64,000 nt of DNA from Myotis daubentonii (taxonomy: Eukaryota; Chordata; Mammalia; Chiroptera; Vespertilionidae), in NCBI RefSeq assembly GCF_963259705.1, contig NC_081840.1, forward strand, positions 5,823,062 to 5,887,061, given 5' to 3'. Shown in pieces: positions 20,545-50,430 of the stretch. The translations under genes and the position numbers were made by a program. Positions within the stretch are counted from its first letter, which is position 1. The number at the start of each line of letters is the position of its first letter. The notes under the pieces are model-generated. The model was not told where the DNA came from. It ran no database searches and was given only the letters and a program-made list of their open reading frames with translations.

Positions 20545-22084
20545 CGTCCCTGAGGAAGCTCAGTGGTGCTGCGCTGTGGTCTGGTGACCAGTGTCTCCGC
20601 CTTCGATTCATCCTGAGGCCAAGCTCTCCACACCTGTGTGGCCAGTGCTCCCACTATGCGAATGGGCAGTGAGGCCCAGCTGGGCCCAGCCCAGCACTCG
20701 CTGGCTCCACTCCCTCAGCCTTTGGGACTGGGGCCTGGCCTGCGGGCTCACCCCTGCCACAGCGGGCTGTTCACCTGCTCTCCTCGCCACCCCATCTTAA
20801 ATCCCCTTTCTGAAGAAAACTGGGTCCCAGCCAGCTGCGTGGCCCCACTGGTGCCCGGACACTAGGCTGTGTGCCACCTTTGCACGGGGTCTGTCTCCTG
20901 AACACTGCTGGTTGCCAGGCGCCTTACACAGCGTATCACAACAGCCTGATGCCAGGTGAGGAAACACCTGAGAGGGAGCCGGGCTGCTCAAGGCCACACA
21001 GCAGGGAGGGTGCGGCCATCGGGAGCAGGGCTGGCGGGTGCAGACAAACCCGTGGGGTCCCCCCTGCAGCAGTCCCCGGGTGAAGTCAGCCAGCACCTGC
21101 CTTGACTACACTCCCTCCCTCCTAGACACCGGCCTTGACCGTGTCCTTGGACAGAGAACTAGCAGTGTTCTTGCCGAGACTGTCCTATTACCAGAACCCG
21201 TAGGTGGACCGTCCTGTCCTGGCCTGTGCGTCATACTGACCAAGTGTTTGCTTACCTCTGCGCTCAGTGCAGGACGCCCTTCCCCCTCCTCTGCCTGGCT
21301 AACTCCGCGTCTGACACCAGTTCCTCCAGGAGGCTCTCCCTGCCTGATCACCAGGCTGCTTTTAGGTGTCTCTTGCTCAGCTCCCCACTAACTGCGCCGT
21401 CAGTGTCAGGCTGCACTTGAAATGTCAGAGGGGAGAGGAAAGGTGGTCACCCAGGGCCCCTCAGCCGTGTCCTGGCCCGTGTAGGGGTGGGTGGCATTAC
21501 TCTGTCACTCGGGGAGAGCTGGCCCGTCTGAGGCTGCAGGCGCCGGAGGCCTGTGCCAGGAGCCTCGCTCTCGCTCTGGCTCTGAAGCGCTGTCCTGGAC
21601 ACGTGCTCCCTCTGGCCTCGCAGCCACTGGCCCCTCCTCAGCTGTCCACTGCCGTGCAGGAGGCTCCCTGTGCTTGTCCCTCAGGTGCAGCTCAGCTGGT
21701 CTCCCCACAACACGGCACTGAGACGCATGGAGGTGAGGGGACGCCGACAGTCAGAGCTCCCCTGGAAGCAGTCCTTGCCCACCAGGGGCCAGAACCACCC
21801 TGTCACCCAGACACCTGCTGGGCTGGCCACCTCGTCTATCCTGATCCTGGGGTCTCTTGGGGAACTTTAAGGACGCACAGGTTTTAGCAAAAGGAAGTCG
21901 GGACAGGCTGCTTTGTAACAAACTCACTGTGTGGCCTTGGACGAGTCACATTCCCCTTGTCTATGCCTCCGTTTTGCCACCTCACAAAATGGTTGGCGGC
22001 ACCTCTCACCAGGTGTTACCAGACAGCCCCTGAGTCCGTGGGAGGGGCTGTTCCCAACCTCGATCCTCGTCTTCTCATATAAAT
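20545..22084. other. Spacer between SLC25A47 and WARS1
   Basis: Intergenic unique-looking DNA with MIR fragments at about 20915-21010 and 21905-21995. No exon recognised. The piece at about 19690-20025, within the presumed SLC25A47 3-prime UTR, has an LTR-like look but I could not fix its ends. Confidence 0.5.
20915..21010 (+). repeat. MIR fragment
   Basis: CGCCTTACACAGCGTATCAC, then AGGTGAGGAAACACCTGAGA and AAGGCCACACAGC. Confidence 0.65.
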
Positions 22085-22630
22085 GAATTTATAAGAGATC
22101 TTGACTGCGTTGTGTAAAGCCAATTTATTAAAGCAATGAAAGCATGCACCTGCATTAAAGAAGCAAACCTATACATATTTGGCTTATGAAGCGCAGGTGA
22201 GCTCTCAGTTAATCGGAAGAGCAGGTTGGGTGGGGGTCGGAGGTATTGCTATATACCCTCCCGTCTGCAGGTTTCAGAATTCCTCTGCTGACTATTTTGG
22301 TACAAATTAATTCTCAAGGTCCCTTTTTACATTGCTGTGGCCTTCCCAGAATTCACAAAAAGCACCTGGCAACTGTGTCTCGAAGAGCCTTGCTGGCTTC
22401 TCTGCTTAGGGAGTAAAGCTGCCCCTTTCACCTTTGCCCCTCCCCTCCTTTCCTGCATTCTCTCATTAGGGAGGCTTTTAACCATTTGCCCTCGTGTCCT
22501 TGGCTGAGGAAGATGATGGTTTGTTAGTTACAAGCTGGCTGCCAATAGTTTTGCCTTGTTTTAACTTTCCTGTCTGTTTCCCTATTCCACTTGCCCTGGA
22601 ATTTTCCTAGCTCCTTACTGCCCTGTAACA
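22085..22630 (-). mobile_element. Solo LTR 5 (approximate limits)
   Basis: Minus-strand LTR-like unit beginning TGTTACAGGGCAG (plus-strand end at 22630). It has a TATATAG box (22249-22255) and AATAAA (22124-22129) about 125 bp apart. AAATG follows the right end and also occurs at the left edge, but it does not line up neatly as a target duplication. Confidence 0.65.
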
Positions 22631-22998
22631 AAATGAAGACGGTGGGTAGAGGGTGCCCAGGTTGGCTGGTAGACTGGCACCTGTCATTACACAGCCCCAC
22701 CTTGGACCATCCCATGCACAAAATAAGGACCTTTGCTTGCATTCTCCACCGGAAGTGGTGAGAGTCCAGACCAGGACTGTTAAGGGGGACAGGTTCCTGG
22801 GAGCCTGTGTCTGTGCCTCGGGGCTTCCTGCACTGTGGGCCTCCCCTCCTACACCCCCACTGTGACTCCAGCAGACTCAAGGGCCATCCGCGGAGCAGCT
22901 GCAGCTCGGTGGCAGGCGCAGCACACCCAGGGGCCTGAAGCAAGGCCCCTGTCCTGCTCAAACTCCACACCACACAGCCACACAGGCGGGACCAGAGA

Positions 22999-23004
22999 TT
23001 TATT
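22999..23004 (-). terminator. WARS1: Probable WARS1 polyadenylation signal
   Basis: AATAAA on the minus strand, about 0.87 kb after the WARS1 stop. It is followed by a clear GU-rich element (TGTGTGGCTGTGTGGTGTGG). This would give a 3-prime UTR of a length plausible for WARS1. Confidence 0.65.
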
Positions 23005-23867
23005 TAGGCCAACAAGTGACAAGAGGGTAGAGCATTCAGGAGTGGACCCTGCACCCCCACAAGGGCTTTCCCAGACTACACGGGGCACAAGACTGAATGG
23101 CTCCCTTGGGGCCTGGGGGCTGCTGTGTACTCTCCACCGCCCAGGACGCCCGGGGCACCGGCAGGGTGCAGGCCTCCATGCCAGCCAAGTGTCAGGACAA
23201 AGGTGTCTGCAAAGGCCGCAGACTCCCCACAGCAGCCGGCAGGGGGCCCAGCACTGGTTCTCAGGGTGGAGAGCCTGTCCCCGGGGCCAGCTGCTGGAAG
23301 CGGTGTGGGGAGGCTCAGAGAAGGGCAGAGACTGCCAGACAACACGTGGGGCTGGAGTTCACGTGTGGAGTTTCTCCTGCAGACTCACCTAATAAAAGTG
23401 GCCTCCCCGGGCGATATTCAGTATGAAAAGCAGCTTCAAGCTGGGAGATCTCTCCGTTAAATGCACAGCTGGCAATTCTTTTTGGTTTTGGGGGATGGGC
23501 TGTGCCCATTAAACTCCTGAAATGCACATGCAGACTATAGGCTCCCTTACCAGCGGCTTTGAGGGTCTATGTGGAACCGAAGGGTGTTTTCCAGTGAAGT
23601 GCTCCCTGTGGCCGGCTCTGGGCGGGCCGGGGTGCCTTGTGGGAGAGAGAACCAGCGGGACTCCTGTCGGCCCAGCCCTGGCGCCCGGTGCGCAGGCAGC
23701 GCACAGGGTTTGGCCCCGATGGAAAGGATGGCCCAGGGAGAAACAGTACTGACACAGGGTTACCGACACCAGGCCCAGGAAGCTGTGACGGCCTAAGTAC
23801 AGCAGTGATTCGATTGGGCTGGGGCTCTGGTTAATTTTGCTTCTTTATGTACAGAGATAAATGGGTG

Positions 23868-42524
<18,657 letters not shown>

Positions 42525-43559
42525 CTCCGAAGACCGAGGCTTACAGCTGGGCAATGGAAGAGTCACTCAGTGGTCCTGACAGACTGTGGGAGAAGAGGGA
42601 GAGAAAGGAGAGAGATTAATAAACCGCTGCAGCTGTGTTTTCTTTCCTATCTCTAGTTCTTCTTTCCCAGAAGGGTAGAGGTTGAGTTATAATAAAGAAT
42701 GTGGATAAGATAACATTAATAAAAATATAAATGGAAATTTGGGGCCATTAGGAAGGGGAAAAGAGGAAGAACAAATGCCAATAGTGAGGACGAAAGGGAC
42801 TGCTGGCTTACAGCTTTCAGGGCTGCAAAGGAGGCCCTTCCTAACCAAGCCCGAGTGTGCCCGTGGAGGGCCCAGGACAGAGGCAGGACTTGTGCTCGCT
42901 GAGGGGCAAACACCAAAGGGCTTTACTAACCCCAAGTTTAATAGCCCCAGACCCATTTGTCAAATTGCTCTTTACTCTTTAATTGCGTTGCGGACAAGTT
43001 CCCAGACCTTTGCTGCTCTGACCAACCTACCGCTGAACAAATGGCTTCCTGGCTGGCCAGCTGCTCGGTTCTCAGACACGCAAGGTCTGGGGTAGAGGGC
43101 GGAGCCTTACCCTGCTGGGTTCCCAATGAGGTAAGAACTATATATAACCTGTCCATTGGACATGCTGCCTTACTTAACAACAAAACTTTGAAGATGTACC
43201 TAATAGTCATTATTTACTCTTAACCTTGAGGGGGAGGGGCGCACAGGGGAGGCCACCGATGCTGCCTTGGGGCAAAGGCCGGCCACATCAGTCCCCTCCT
43301 GGGTCAGTCACTTCCCCTTTCTGAGTGTCAGCTTCCTCATCTATGAAGTCACACCATCAGGAACCTCTGCACCTACCTCAGGGGCTGCTATGAGAAAAAA
43401 GGACATGGTGACACTTTGTAAACTGTAAAGCAAGAACTAAATTCATCACGGGCATTGTGTGTGAGGGCTCCAGGGCCGGGCTGAGCCCCCCTCCACCTAT
43501 AGCTGCTGCCATACCTAGAGCACGGAGGATGACAGGAGGCTATGACAGAGCAGCTCTCC

Positions 43560-43700
43560 CAGCACGTCTGTACTTGGTGGTGTCCTAAGCACCTTATACA
43601 TATCAATTCACCGAAGCCTTATGAGCTAGATTTATCTCCATTTCACATGTGAGTAAACTGAGGCAGAGAGGTTAAAAAACTTTCCCAAGATAACACAACA
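43560..43700 (+). repeat. MIR
   Basis: GTGTCCTAAGCACCTTATAC, ATCTCCATTTCACATGTGAG, then TAAACTGAGGCAGAGAGGTT. Confidence 0.8.
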
Positions 43701-43914
43701 CACTGACGCCCTCAACTATTACTCACAGGTCAGCTACTGGAATGAGCCTCAGCCTCTCAGATGTGAAGTAGAACAGGCATCACAACACTAACTGCAGGAC
43801 GGTGCGTGGATAAGTGCGACGATGCAGGGAAGTAAACAGCCTAAGCCCAGCATGGGCCCCGGGTGGAGGTTTAATGAACAACTACTTTGTTTCTTAATTA
43901 AAAAATTGTTTTCT

Positions 43915-44122
43915 GGCCCTGGTGGGTGTGGCTCAGTTGGCTGAGTGTCATCCCAGACACCAAAAGGGTGACGGTTCCATTCCTGGTCAGGGTACATGCC
44001 CAGGTTTTGGGTTTGATCCCAGTAAAGGTGTGTGCCCAAGGCAACTGATCTCTCTCTCTCTCTCTCCCCCCTCCCTCCTCTTTATCTCTCTCTCAAATCA
44101 ATAAAAACATATTAAAATTTTT
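43915..44122 (+). mobile_element. VES-related SINE
   Basis: Head GGCCCTGGTGGGTGTGGCTC, GGTCAGGGTACATGCCCAGG, (TC)n and an AATAAAAACAT tail. An E/I-type variant with GGCTGAGTGTCATCCC in place of GGTTGAGC. Confidence 0.88.
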
Positions 44123-45080
44123 TTCCCCCTAGTAACTATGAATCAAACACATACTTGAGGGGTAATTTACTTTTATTTATCCATTGTTAAATATTTATTT
44201 CAAAAGTATGTGAATTTCAACAAAACCATTCTTTGTATAATTAGAGACCGTAATACTGAAACCAGGATGGGTTTCTTTCCCTTCTTTGCTGAAAACCATC
44301 TCAATTCCCAGAAAGGGAAGTTTGGTGAGATAACAAACTGACTCATATAACAAAGCTCAGTTCAGGGAAGTTTGTAAAAAAGGGAAGGAATGTGGAAGAA
44401 CCTTCTAATTGGCTTGAGAGAGGAGAAATACTCAGGCCCATATCAAATAGCAAAGTGAAGAAAATTACTTCTGGCCACAAGTGACCCAATAATGTGTGCA
44501 GATACTTTATACATGATCCTGAATTTTCCCAACTTTCAAAGCCGGTGCACAGTTCAGTAAGTCCTCATGTAACGTCATCAATAGATTCTGCCACTTTACC
44601 CAGTTAACTGCCACAATATTTTGAATTTAATTATAGATGAGTAGGGTGTACAAATGGTTAAGCAAAATGACACAGAACCAATTTTATCCTAGGGTAATTG
44701 ATATAAACAAGAGTTAAGTTCCTACAGCATCTCATCAACATTATCAGTAAAGTTCTAGTCTGTGAGTAGGACCAAAATCAAGTACAGATGGAAATTACCC
44801 TTAAAAATTCCTAGGGAAAGTGCCAGGTACAATGACTGGGTGATCCCCGGACAGCCGATCTTCCCTGAGATGGAGCAGGTCACTGCAGGAGATCAACCAG
44901 ACACACTGGGCCTGCATTTAGGGTCCGTGTTGTAGGGAAGAAAACAGGTATCTTTAAATATCAGAATCCCATTTAAGAAGAGGCACGTGGGAGCTAAACC
45001 CGAGTGAGGGAAAGAGGAGGTCCCTGCTCCTGTGATCACAAGGCAGCTACTCACTGCATGGGAATCCCCACACTATAAAG

Positions 45081-45082
<2 letters not shown>

Positions 45083-45125
<43 letters not shown>
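45083..45125. repeat. (TG)n microsatellite
   Basis: About 21 uninterrupted TG units. Confidence 0.97.
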
Positions 45126-45127
<2 letters not shown>

Positions 45128-45278
45128 CTGATGCAACTTTGTGAGTGAGTGCATCAGGAATGGTCAGGGACAAGGAGAACAGAGCTGCACCTTCTCTCAT
45201 TTCCTGCACCCACCCATTTGCCATCATTTCTTCCATCTACTCAATATCCTCCTTTATTTCTTTGTTAACTAACTTTTA

Positions 45279-45490
45279 AATATATTTTATTGATTTTTTA
45301 TAGAGAGGAAGGGAGAGGGACAGAGAGTTAGAAACATCGATGAGAGAGAAACATCGATCAGCTGCCTCCTGCACACACCCTAAGGGGGATGTGCCCACAG
45401 TCAAGGTACATGCCCTTGATCAAACTCGAACCTGGGACCCTTTAGTCCTCAGGCCAACGCTCTATCCACTGAGCCAAACCGATCAGGGCA
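45279..45490 (-). mobile_element. VES-related SINE with perfect target duplication
   Basis: Minus-strand copy with ATCGATCAGCTGCCTCCTGC and GCTCTATCCACTGAGCCAAA. The target duplication TGTTAACTAACTTTTA is perfect over 16 bp (45263-45278 and 45491-45506), which marks it as one of the youngest insertions here. Confidence 0.96.
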
Positions 45491-46171
45491 TGTTAACTAA
45501 CTTTTAGAATTAAGTTTACCGTGAGAGGTTTTTAACCCAGTGTTTGGAACCTCTGGAATTACATCACTTTTGGCATGCACGTAGGTATAAATGGGGTTCT
45601 AAGCAGAGTATCCAGGTTTCATTACTTTTTCGAAGAGCTTCTGAGATGCCAAAAGGCTAAGGACCATTGTCTTAAGTGTTAGCCCCATAAACTGCAAACA
45701 GGGCTTGGAGTCTTTGTTAAGGAAAGCTGCTTTACTACTTAAGCAAGCCTATAATCTAAAACAAAGAAATGAAGCTGTAATCTGGGAAGTCACCTATTAC
45801 CTCCTCTACAAAGGCTCGGGGAGTGTAAAGACCAATCCGGCATACTCCCCAGGGGACCACAGCACACCTTGGAGACAAAGCTACCAGGCTCTGAAAAATT
45901 AACTCAACTCCTCTTTCTAAACAACACGGATCTTGTGCTCATTTTGAAAGGTTCCATTGTGGAGGAGCGTAGCAGGCACCCGGAGGAATTGGGATGAAAA
46001 GAATCACAGAACGGCACCATGGAACATGACAGTGATCTCATCTCGCAGATAAGATCAGAACACACCCATTCTGCAATTTTGGGGGTAGGTGGCCTCAAGA
46101 TAGACAATTCTGGAGCAGCCAGGGACAGCCGAGAAGGAGACCCAGGAGTGTCTAGATGCCTGGATGCCACC

Positions 46172-46188
46172 GGGGGGGGGGGGGGGGG
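46172..46188. repeat. Homopolymer G17
   Basis: Uninterrupted run of 17 G, then TGG. Confidence 0.95.
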
Positions 46189-46742
46189 TGGTACCATCCT
46201 TCACATCCATCAAGTTCCCAGAGGACAGGAAGGTGCCTTCTTCAGAGCAAGGTGTTCTTTAACCCTTCGAACCTGAGAACAGATGGTGTTCACTTTTCCT
46301 TCTCTGAACACTGAGAGGAAAGGTTACTTTTCTCTCCAAACAATAACATGAACATCATCTTAAAAGGCAAAGAAGACATTAAGCTACAGGAAGTCAGGCA
46401 TGAGGCATTTTTGAGTATCACAATGAGACGGCTAATATGTTTGGATAATGACTACTTAAGGAGGAGGCCTCGTCAGTGAAAAACACGACAGCCAACAGGA
46501 AGGTGCTAAAACGCCGACCATGGATCCCAACAGGCACCCCCTCCCCCAGGACCTCCATTCCCTAGGGAAGCCGTGAATCACCTGAACGTTAGGTCAGTGG
46601 GTTGAAACAAAATGTTCAACACCCCGATCCCAAGAGAGAGAATCTCTCACTCTTTAAGCCAAGGTTTCCAGCACTTTGGTAAAAGGCTGGCAGAAATACG
46701 AATGAGCTGCAAGCCTGACAAAAGATGGCAGGCAGTACGTAC

Positions 46743-46790
46743 CTGGTCTGAGCGAGACACTGCAGAGGTGGCCACTGGAGTAGTGGAGAC
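46743..46790 (-). other. WARS1: WARS1 alternative non-coding first exon (start approximate)
   Basis: Minus-strand sequence between a TATA box (46811-46818) and a strong splice donor (CAGACCAG/GTACGTAC, boundary at 46743). No ATG precedes the donor. By position it corresponds to the interferon-inducible first exon of human WARS1, about 0.9 kb downstream of the CpG-island exon. The transcription start is inferred from TATA spacing. Confidence 0.65.
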
Positions 46791-46810
46791 TCCCAGGGCA
46801 GCAGCCTCTT

Positions 46811-46925
46811 CTTTTATACTCTTTCCCCCTCTTACTTTCAGTTTCCTTTTTAAAAAAGCCCCTTTATTCTCTTTTCTTTCTGTTGACCCCACCCTGCAAC
46901 TCTTTGCAGGAGGCGTTTCTTAGAA
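46811..46925 (-). promoter_or_regulatory. WARS1: Interferon-type promoter of WARS1 (TATA, ISRE-like, GAS-like)
   Basis: On the minus strand: TATAAAAG at 46811-46818; GGAAACTGAAAGT, with GAAACTGAAA at 46836-46845, fitting the ISRE GAAANNGAAA; and TTCTTAGAA at 46917-46925, a perfect GAS (TTCNNNGAA). WARS1 is one of the best known interferon-gamma-induced genes and its human promoter carries ISRE and GAS elements. CCAAT sequences lie a little further upstream (about 46960-46986). Confidence 0.75.
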
Positions 46926-46992
46926 ATCACCCCGTTTCTCTTAAACACTTGAGCCTCTTGACCAATTCCTGACGAGACAGTCCAATCAGGGG

Positions 46993-46993
<1 letters not shown>

Positions 46994-47036
<43 letters not shown>

Positions 47037-47055
47037 GGGCGGGGGGGGGGGGGGT
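46994..47055. repeat. (TG)n microsatellite followed by a G-rich tract
   Basis: About 20 TG units (46994-47034), then AGGGGC and a G run to about 47054. It separates the two WARS1 promoters. Confidence 0.95.
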
Positions 47056-47299
47056 GGAGACCAATGAAACCCACTCGAGAGCCGAACTATTAGCTGGTCA
47101 TTGCATCAGCCACCCCATAGCGCACGCTGGCCTCCACATAACCTCCTCGCCAGCTTCCCGTTTCACACCCTCAGTCTCAGGGTCAGAACCGAGTTTACAT
47201 GGGGTCGTGGGGGGCGGAAAGGAAGGCTGTATGTGCCCTGCGGCACCGAGGCGGCGCCGTGCGGTCGAGAGATCAGCCCCGGGGTCACGCGGGCCAGGG

Positions 47300-47470
47300 T
47301 TTCAAAGCCAGTTTTGGCATGTTTCGATTTCAAGACCTGGGGCAAGTCAGGTTACCTCTCTGCTTCATCCTCGGTTTCCTCTTCTGTGAAATGGGCATAC
47401 AGGAGCCTCCTTCCTTTACCGTGGAGGGGACTGAGGGTGATATTAAAAGCAAAGCCCCTGGCTCGTGGCA
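47300..47470 (-). repeat. MIR fragment at the edge of the CpG island
   Basis: GACCTGGGGCAAGTCAGGTT, then CTCGGTTTCCTCTTCTGTGA and AATGGGCATA, MIR in reverse order. Confidence 0.7.
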
Positions 47471-47662
47471 GGCACTAGAGGAGGAGGAGGAGAGGATGAA
47501 GGGTCGGTGCCCGCGGCGGCGCAGGGGGCGAGGGGCGTGGTGGCAGCGAGCCGGGCTCTCAGGATACTCCGGATCCCGGCGTGCAGGCGGCTCCGGGAGG
47601 GCGGGCCGTCGGTCGCCGCTCCTCCCTCCAGCCCTCCCTCCTTCCCTTTCTCCCTCACTTAC

Positions 47663-47760
47663 CGGCCCATGTGGGCTTGTCGGCGCCGCCGGTTCCGCGT
47701 CCAGGCGTCTCCTAAGCGTCCGTGGAAACGCCGTCCGGCTGGAAGCACTTCCGGCCCGGC
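47663..47760 (-). other. WARS1: WARS1 CpG-island non-coding first exon (start approximate)
   Basis: Minus-strand sequence ending at a strong donor (GGGCCG/GTAAGTGAGG, boundary 47663) just downstream of the ETS and CCAAT motifs. It fits the constitutive first exon. The start is a guess from motif positions. Confidence 0.6.
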
Positions 47761-47814
47761 TGCGCCATCATTGGCTGTGCTCGTGGGGCGGGACGGAGGC
47801 CACCGCTGATTGGT

Positions 47815-47860
47815 TAGATGCCTCGGCGCTGGCGGAACACGACTCGGGGGCGGAGTGCAG
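47815..47860 (+). other. WDR25: WDR25 non-coding exon 1 (start approximate)
   Basis: Plus-strand sequence downstream of the second CCAAT box, ending in GAGTGCAG/GTAGGACC. Exon 2 opens at 51357 after TTGGTCTTAG. A second possible donor, GTGTG/GTGAGCGG near 47911, cannot be excluded. The donor is followed by a 15-bp tandem duplication (GGACCGGCTCCGGGA twice). Confidence 0.5.
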
Positions 47861-48492
47861 GTAGGACCGGCTCCGGGAGGACCGGCTCCGGGAGGATCGA
47901 GCGCTTCCGGTGTGTGTGGTGAGCGGCGGGCCTGGGGCGGGAGGGTGCTGCACGGCAGCGGCGCGAGCCCTCCGCGCCCCTTGTCGCGGACCTTTCACCG
48001 CCGCTGTCCTCCCCTTCATCGCAGGCTCTTTCCGAAAGCGCCGTGCTCAGGATCACCCTTAACCTCTCGCTCTTGACAGCTCGGCTAACTCCTGTTCATT
48101 CTTCAAAACCCAGCTCTGGTCGTATCTTGTTTGTTCTCTTCATTAGTCTGTGGCCTCCGGCGTGGGATCGTGTTTCGCGTTTAGTCTCTGGCCCAACATC
48201 AGACTCAACATAGAGCTTGGCACAGAGTGGGCACCCGGGAAATGCTTGTTGAATGAGAATCTCCTGTGTCTTTACTTTCTTTGTGCCCCTCCCATCCGGT
48301 GCTGGGACCCAACAGTGAGCAAAACACGAAAACTCCTGTCCTCAGGCAGCTGCCGGGCTGCTGAGGGTCCTTGCCACGCCCCGCTCCGTTTCTCCCGTGA
48401 GCTTTCCTTTTCTTCTAGCGTTCCTTCTCTTCCTCTCTGTGTAATCACCCCGCCTTTCCATGAAAAAATTTCCTCCTCCCCTTTTGCCTTAG

Positions 48493-48714
48493 CAGTGGTT
48501 CTCAACCTGTGGGTCGCGACCCCTTTGGGGGTCAAAGGACCTTTCACAGGGGTCGCCTAAGACCATCGGAAAACACATATATGATTACATATTGTTTTTG
48601 TGATTAATCACTATGCTTTAATTATGTTCAGTTTGTAACAATGAAATTGGGGGTCACCACAGCATGAGGAACTGTATTAAAGGGTCGCGGCATTAGGAAG
48701 GTTGAGAACCACTG
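48493..48714 (-). mobile_element. SPIN-like hAT MITE, copy 1
   Basis: 222 bp bounded by CAGTGGTTCTCAACC inverted repeats (right end GGTTGAGAACCACTG). It has GGGTCGCGACCCCTTTGGGG near the left end and GGGTCGCGGCATTAGGAAGG near the right. The internal order matches the SPIN (SPACE INVADERS) non-autonomous family as I remember it, known from bats, bushbaby, tenrec, opossum and reptiles. The part between CCCCCAA and TTTCATTG (SPIN orientation) is missing. CTTAG occurs at both flanks. Confidence 0.87.
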
Positions 48715-50430
48715 TCTTAGAAACAAAAAACATATTCTTAGAAACATAAAAACATTCTCCTAAAAGTTGGTTGTCCCACTGGCTCCCCGTTTTTGCCTGT
48801 TTTCTTCGAGTCATCTTGGTTCCCTTCTCTCTGACCCTGTTTGATCGGATTTGTTGCTTCTCGCCATCTGCTCCCTGACCCCCGCGGAGCATTATCCAGG
48901 TGTCACCTGTCCTAGGCCTGCCTCAGCCTCCCTCAATGAACCCCCACACCCACGGCCACCTCTATTCTCCTCTCTCTTCTCTCCTTATCATTTCTCACCC
49001 CCTGACACCCCCATTTCATTGATTAGGATCTGTTTCTCACCACTGGCATGTGAGCATGGTGAGTGCAGGGCATCGTTTCCCTGGGTGCCTAGTGTGGGGC
49101 TTGGCGAGTAGCCCGTTCTGCGTCCGTGTTTACTGAACGAATGAAAGGCACATGAAGCAGGTAGTATTGGCATCCCTGCCGTCCACCCTCCTGTGTTCGT
49201 GCCATCCTCGCTGCCTTGCCTTGTTAGGAAGCGGGGCTAGGGGACCCCAATCCCACTGCTCTCTGATCTTTGGCTGTAGACCTCGTCTTTCATTCTGTGA
49301 GGGAACCACTGTGGAGGGCTGGGTGGGTGAGAATCCATCCTAATGGCCAAGCACAGGCGCCCTGCCCTGGTGGCGGGGGCCTGGTGGGTTCCCTTTGACA
49401 GGAAGGAATGGGATGCTGTGCACAGGAGTTGAGATGTCTGATCAGGACGGGTATTTAGAGAACAGAAGTGCCAAGTCATCCACGGTGCTCAGTTCCATTA
49501 GTGTGTACTTAGCCCACTATGTGATGTTAGTTCCATCTGAGACGGGCCGGCCTGTTTTAGAAGTTTATTTTAGAGGATGGCTTGGTGTGTGGATGAGGCT
49601 GCAGGTGCGGGTGGGATTTGGGGAGGAGGCAGATGACCTAGCTTGTTTGGGGTGAATGGCACCCTTTGGGGGAAAGGCGTGGAAGGGGTGGGGTGTTTGA
49701 CTCCAGGGGACCTGAAATCCCTCTCTAAGGGGTGGACAGGCTGTCTGGAATGGCTTGACTGATGACCCAGAGGGACCCCGCCCAGGGGAGGAGGAGTTCA
49801 GCCGGCGTATTAAGGAGGGAGGGCGGGCACTCTGGGCTTTGTCAGAAGTTGGTCCTCGCTGAAGTTTTCCACGCTGCTCCACCGCGCCCTCTGCTGTCCG
49901 GGACGGGACGTTTCCCGCATCCTTGTTTTCCTCTTGAGGCGAGTTTGTGTTAATAGCACAGAACTGAACTCCAGATGGAATACTTCCTTCTAGAAACTAG
50001 TTGGTGACCGTTTTGTCATGTATGATGGCTCAGAATCTCAGGAAAGATTTTTTTAGGGAGGGGGAACTCCCTGCTGTGTGAGTCTGTGTGTTGGAGTGAA
50101 ACTGGCAGGTTTGGATGACACCCTTGGGCCCCTCCGCCTGTACTTGTGGGTCTGTCACTCCAACTGGCTTCGAGTGGAGATGGGGTATCTGGGGGAGAGT
50201 CCCAGAGAGAATACAAGGAAGGACGAGCCCAGAGAGAGGGCAGAGGTGAGGGTAGCACGCTTTCCCCACCTGGTGGATCTTTCCTTTTCAGGGTTTTCAG
50301 ACCTAACCTCATCCCTTTGATGACTGAATGGCCAATAAGCTGCAGGCTCTTTGTACATCTGTCTTTGCAAACATATCCAGGTATTTGTGTAGGATGCAGT
50401 TCTATAGTGGGGATGGTGCTGTAAAAACGA

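Larger units (their letters stand above)
42594..46742 (-). other. WARS1: WARS1 5-prime UTR intron
   Basis: Intron between the non-coding first exons and the initiator exon. Contains MIR pieces (43290-43410, 43560-43700), two VES SINEs and a (TG)n tract. No other gene recognised. Confidence 0.8.
47190..48010. promoter_or_regulatory. CpG-island bidirectional promoter of WARS1 and WDR25
   Basis: CpG-dense region between the divergent genes. Two ATTGG (inverted CCAAT) boxes at 47770-47774 and 47809-47813 are 39 bp apart. A CCGGAAGTG ETS site (minus, 47746-47754) and a YY1-like GCGCCATCATT (47762-47772) sit on the WARS1 side. No TATA box. Human WARS1 and WDR25 also start within about 0.1 kb of each other. 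Confidence 0.85.

Noticed and set aside
23509..23796. Open frames on both strands in the WARS1 3-prime UTR
   Set aside because: They fall between the WARS1 stop and its likely polyadenylation signal and have no recognisable product.
42525..42566. Longer N-terminus for WARS1
   Set aside because: The apparent start at 42566 is GTG, and a TGA lies directly before it in frame. The first true ATG is at 42524.
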